Assembly: GCA_013400975.1 (NCBI GenBank)
Contig: WBMZ01015447.1
Coordinates: forward strand, 1-64,000
DNA from: Atrichornis clamosus
Taxonomy: Eukaryota; Chordata; Aves; Passeriformes; Menuridae
Reading direction: 5' to 3'
DNA: 64,000 nucleotides
A program made the translations under genes and the position numbers. This document shows, piece after piece, positions 63,170 through 64,000 of the stretch (positions within the stretch are counted from its first letter, which is position 1; each line of letters begins with the position of its first letter). Below the pieces are notes generated by a model. The model was not told where the DNA came from, did not search any database, and worked only from the letters and a program-made list of their open reading frames with translations.

Positions 63170-63460
63170 AGACAAATGTATGCACTAGAAATAAGCCTCC
63201 TTTTTATACATACATACACTGAAGGCAGTTAATCATTGGAACAATTTATCTGCATTGTGGATGATTCTCCATCACATGTTATCTTTTTAAGGCAAGAATA
63301 GAAAATTTTATTAAAATCTGCTCTGCTTCACCCAGAAGCTGTGAGTTTTAAGCAGAAATTTCTAAATAAGATTTTTTATTCAATGTTATTATGTAAAACA
63401 GACAAGATTATTGTATTAGTTCCTACTGACCTTAACAGTCAAGATTTATTGTAATGAGAG
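63170..63460 (+). mobile_element. CR1-type LINE 3' end, ancient
   Basis: CACTAGAAATAAGCCTCC is followed by GGCAGTTAATCATTGGAACA, GGATGATTCTCCATCACATG, CACCCAGAAGCTGTGAGTTT and TTAGTTCCTACTGACCTTAA, in the order of the sense-strand 3' end of the same old CR1 family seen reversed at 56515, 28190 and 6187. Confidence 0.75.
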
Positions 63461-64000
63461 AGGTTACCCATTAAAAGAGATGATATTAAGGGCATTAAAT
63501 TGTATTTCTTTGAACTACTCTGAAAATTTTTGCTTTGATATAGATATTCTTATTCAGTCAGTGTTTATTTAGATATCAAAAGGTACTGAAACTAATCATG
63601 GGACTTTTTGTTAACATATATTTAATATAGCACAATAGACTTACTGAAGCACGTGAAATATCTGAAGTATATTAGAAGTTTAAAACCTTGTAAAACTATG
63701 GATTACTAACCCAGTGCTCTGAATGCATTTGGGGATTTGATGGGATGTTGCAGGATATTAATTTCCACCCTCCCTCCATCACAGCAGCAGGGTGAAAGGA
63801 AAGCTCCTCCAGTCCCTCTAGCAAGAGAGACAACATGTTAGAGCCCAGTAATGAATTTCTGCTGGACTTGCTGAGGTCTGGATGTATGAAGGTCCTTCTC
63901 CTCTGGTTCACACGTGTCCTCCACTAATACAAACAACCACTGATGAGAAAGAACACTGAACTTTGAGTCAGAACTAAAATAGGTAGAATAGTCAAGTATT

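Larger units (their letters stand above)
56..64000 (-). other. HPSE2: HPSE2 gene, 3' portion (exons 4-12 plus introns; 5' end outside the window)
   Basis: Nine minus-strand exons with GT/AG borders and matching phases (1-1, 1-2, 2-2, 2-0, 0-2, 2-0, 0-2, 2-2, 2-stop) join into one reading frame of about 388 residues. It ends in the characteristic HPSE2 tail (LPELKPRPLRAGR ... NALACRYR, then stop), which differs from the HPSE tail, so the paralogue call is firm. HPSE2 is a secreted GH79-fold protein that binds heparan sulfate without cleaving it and antagonises heparanase. By residue count from the C-terminus these are exons 4-12 of the human 12-exon gene. The signal peptide, N-terminal strands and the region matching the excised linker of HPSE are encoded upstream of position 64000. 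Introns range from 82 bp to more than 28 kb. Confidence 0.96.
35515..64000 (-). other. HPSE2: HPSE2 intron 3 (partial, 3' 28.5 kb)
   Basis: No sequence resembling exon 3, 2 or 1 of HPSE2 was found between exon 4 and the end of the window. The intron is therefore longer than 28.4 kb, in keeping with the very long 5' introns of this gene in mammals. It contains CR1 fragments (38460-39075, 56515-56825, 58290-58460, 61130-61690, 63170-63460), the tandem array at 42228-42790, a possible DNA-transposon relic at 45285-45430, homopolymer runs and no supported gene. GC content falls toward the right end. Confidence 0.8.

Noticed and set aside
1..64000. Endogenous retrovirus, CRISPR array or bacterial-type operon
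   Set aside because: No long terminal repeat pair, gag/pol-like frame, regularly spaced direct repeats with unique spacers, or compact gene arrangement was seen.

Overview
The window is vertebrate genomic DNA, almost certainly from a bird. It contains the 3' two thirds of a single gene, HPSE2 (heparanase-2), on the minus strand. Bird origin is inferred from CR1 retrotransposon copies of the avian type that end in short ATTCTATG-like 3' tails (27694-27924 and 38460-39075), on a background of much older, heavily decayed CR1 fragments. The species cannot be named from the sequence alone.

Layout, read along the gene from high to low coordinates: positions 35515-64000 are intronic sequence upstream of exon 4. 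Nine coding exons follow at 35514-35341, 34779-34608, 24138-24091, 16201-16108, 13577-13471, 12367-12253, 2280-2135, 1174-1028 and 945-780. The last exon runs into a GC-rich 3' UTR with poly(A) signals near 185-180 and 61-56. All nine exons have canonical AG/GT borders and compatible phases. Joined, they give about 388 residues, from the middle of the glycosidase-like barrel to the stop codon. Counted back from the human 592-residue protein, this corresponds to exons 4-12. Exons 1-3 (about 203 residues, with the signal peptide) must lie beyond position 64000.

The protein has the GH79 fold of heparanase but belongs to the inactive branch. The NEPN motif with the acid/base glutamate is kept (split between exons 4 and 5). 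The segment that holds the nucleophile glutamate in active heparanase (WLGETS) reads WLEGVG in exon 8. HPSE2 is known as a secreted heparan-sulfate-binding protein that restrains heparanase; human mutations cause urofacial syndrome.

Non-coding content: about a dozen CR1 fragments, a possible DNA-transposon relic near 45.3 kb, homopolymer runs, a previously unrecognised (to me) degenerate tandem array with a unit of about 47 bp at 42.2-42.8 kb, and several compositionally unusual intronic segments that could be regulatory (best: 10350-10620). I saw no second protein-coding gene, no RNA gene, no endogenous retrovirus and no CRISPR array. I found no undescribed biological system; the tandem array and the CpG-rich intronic block are the observations most worth testing.
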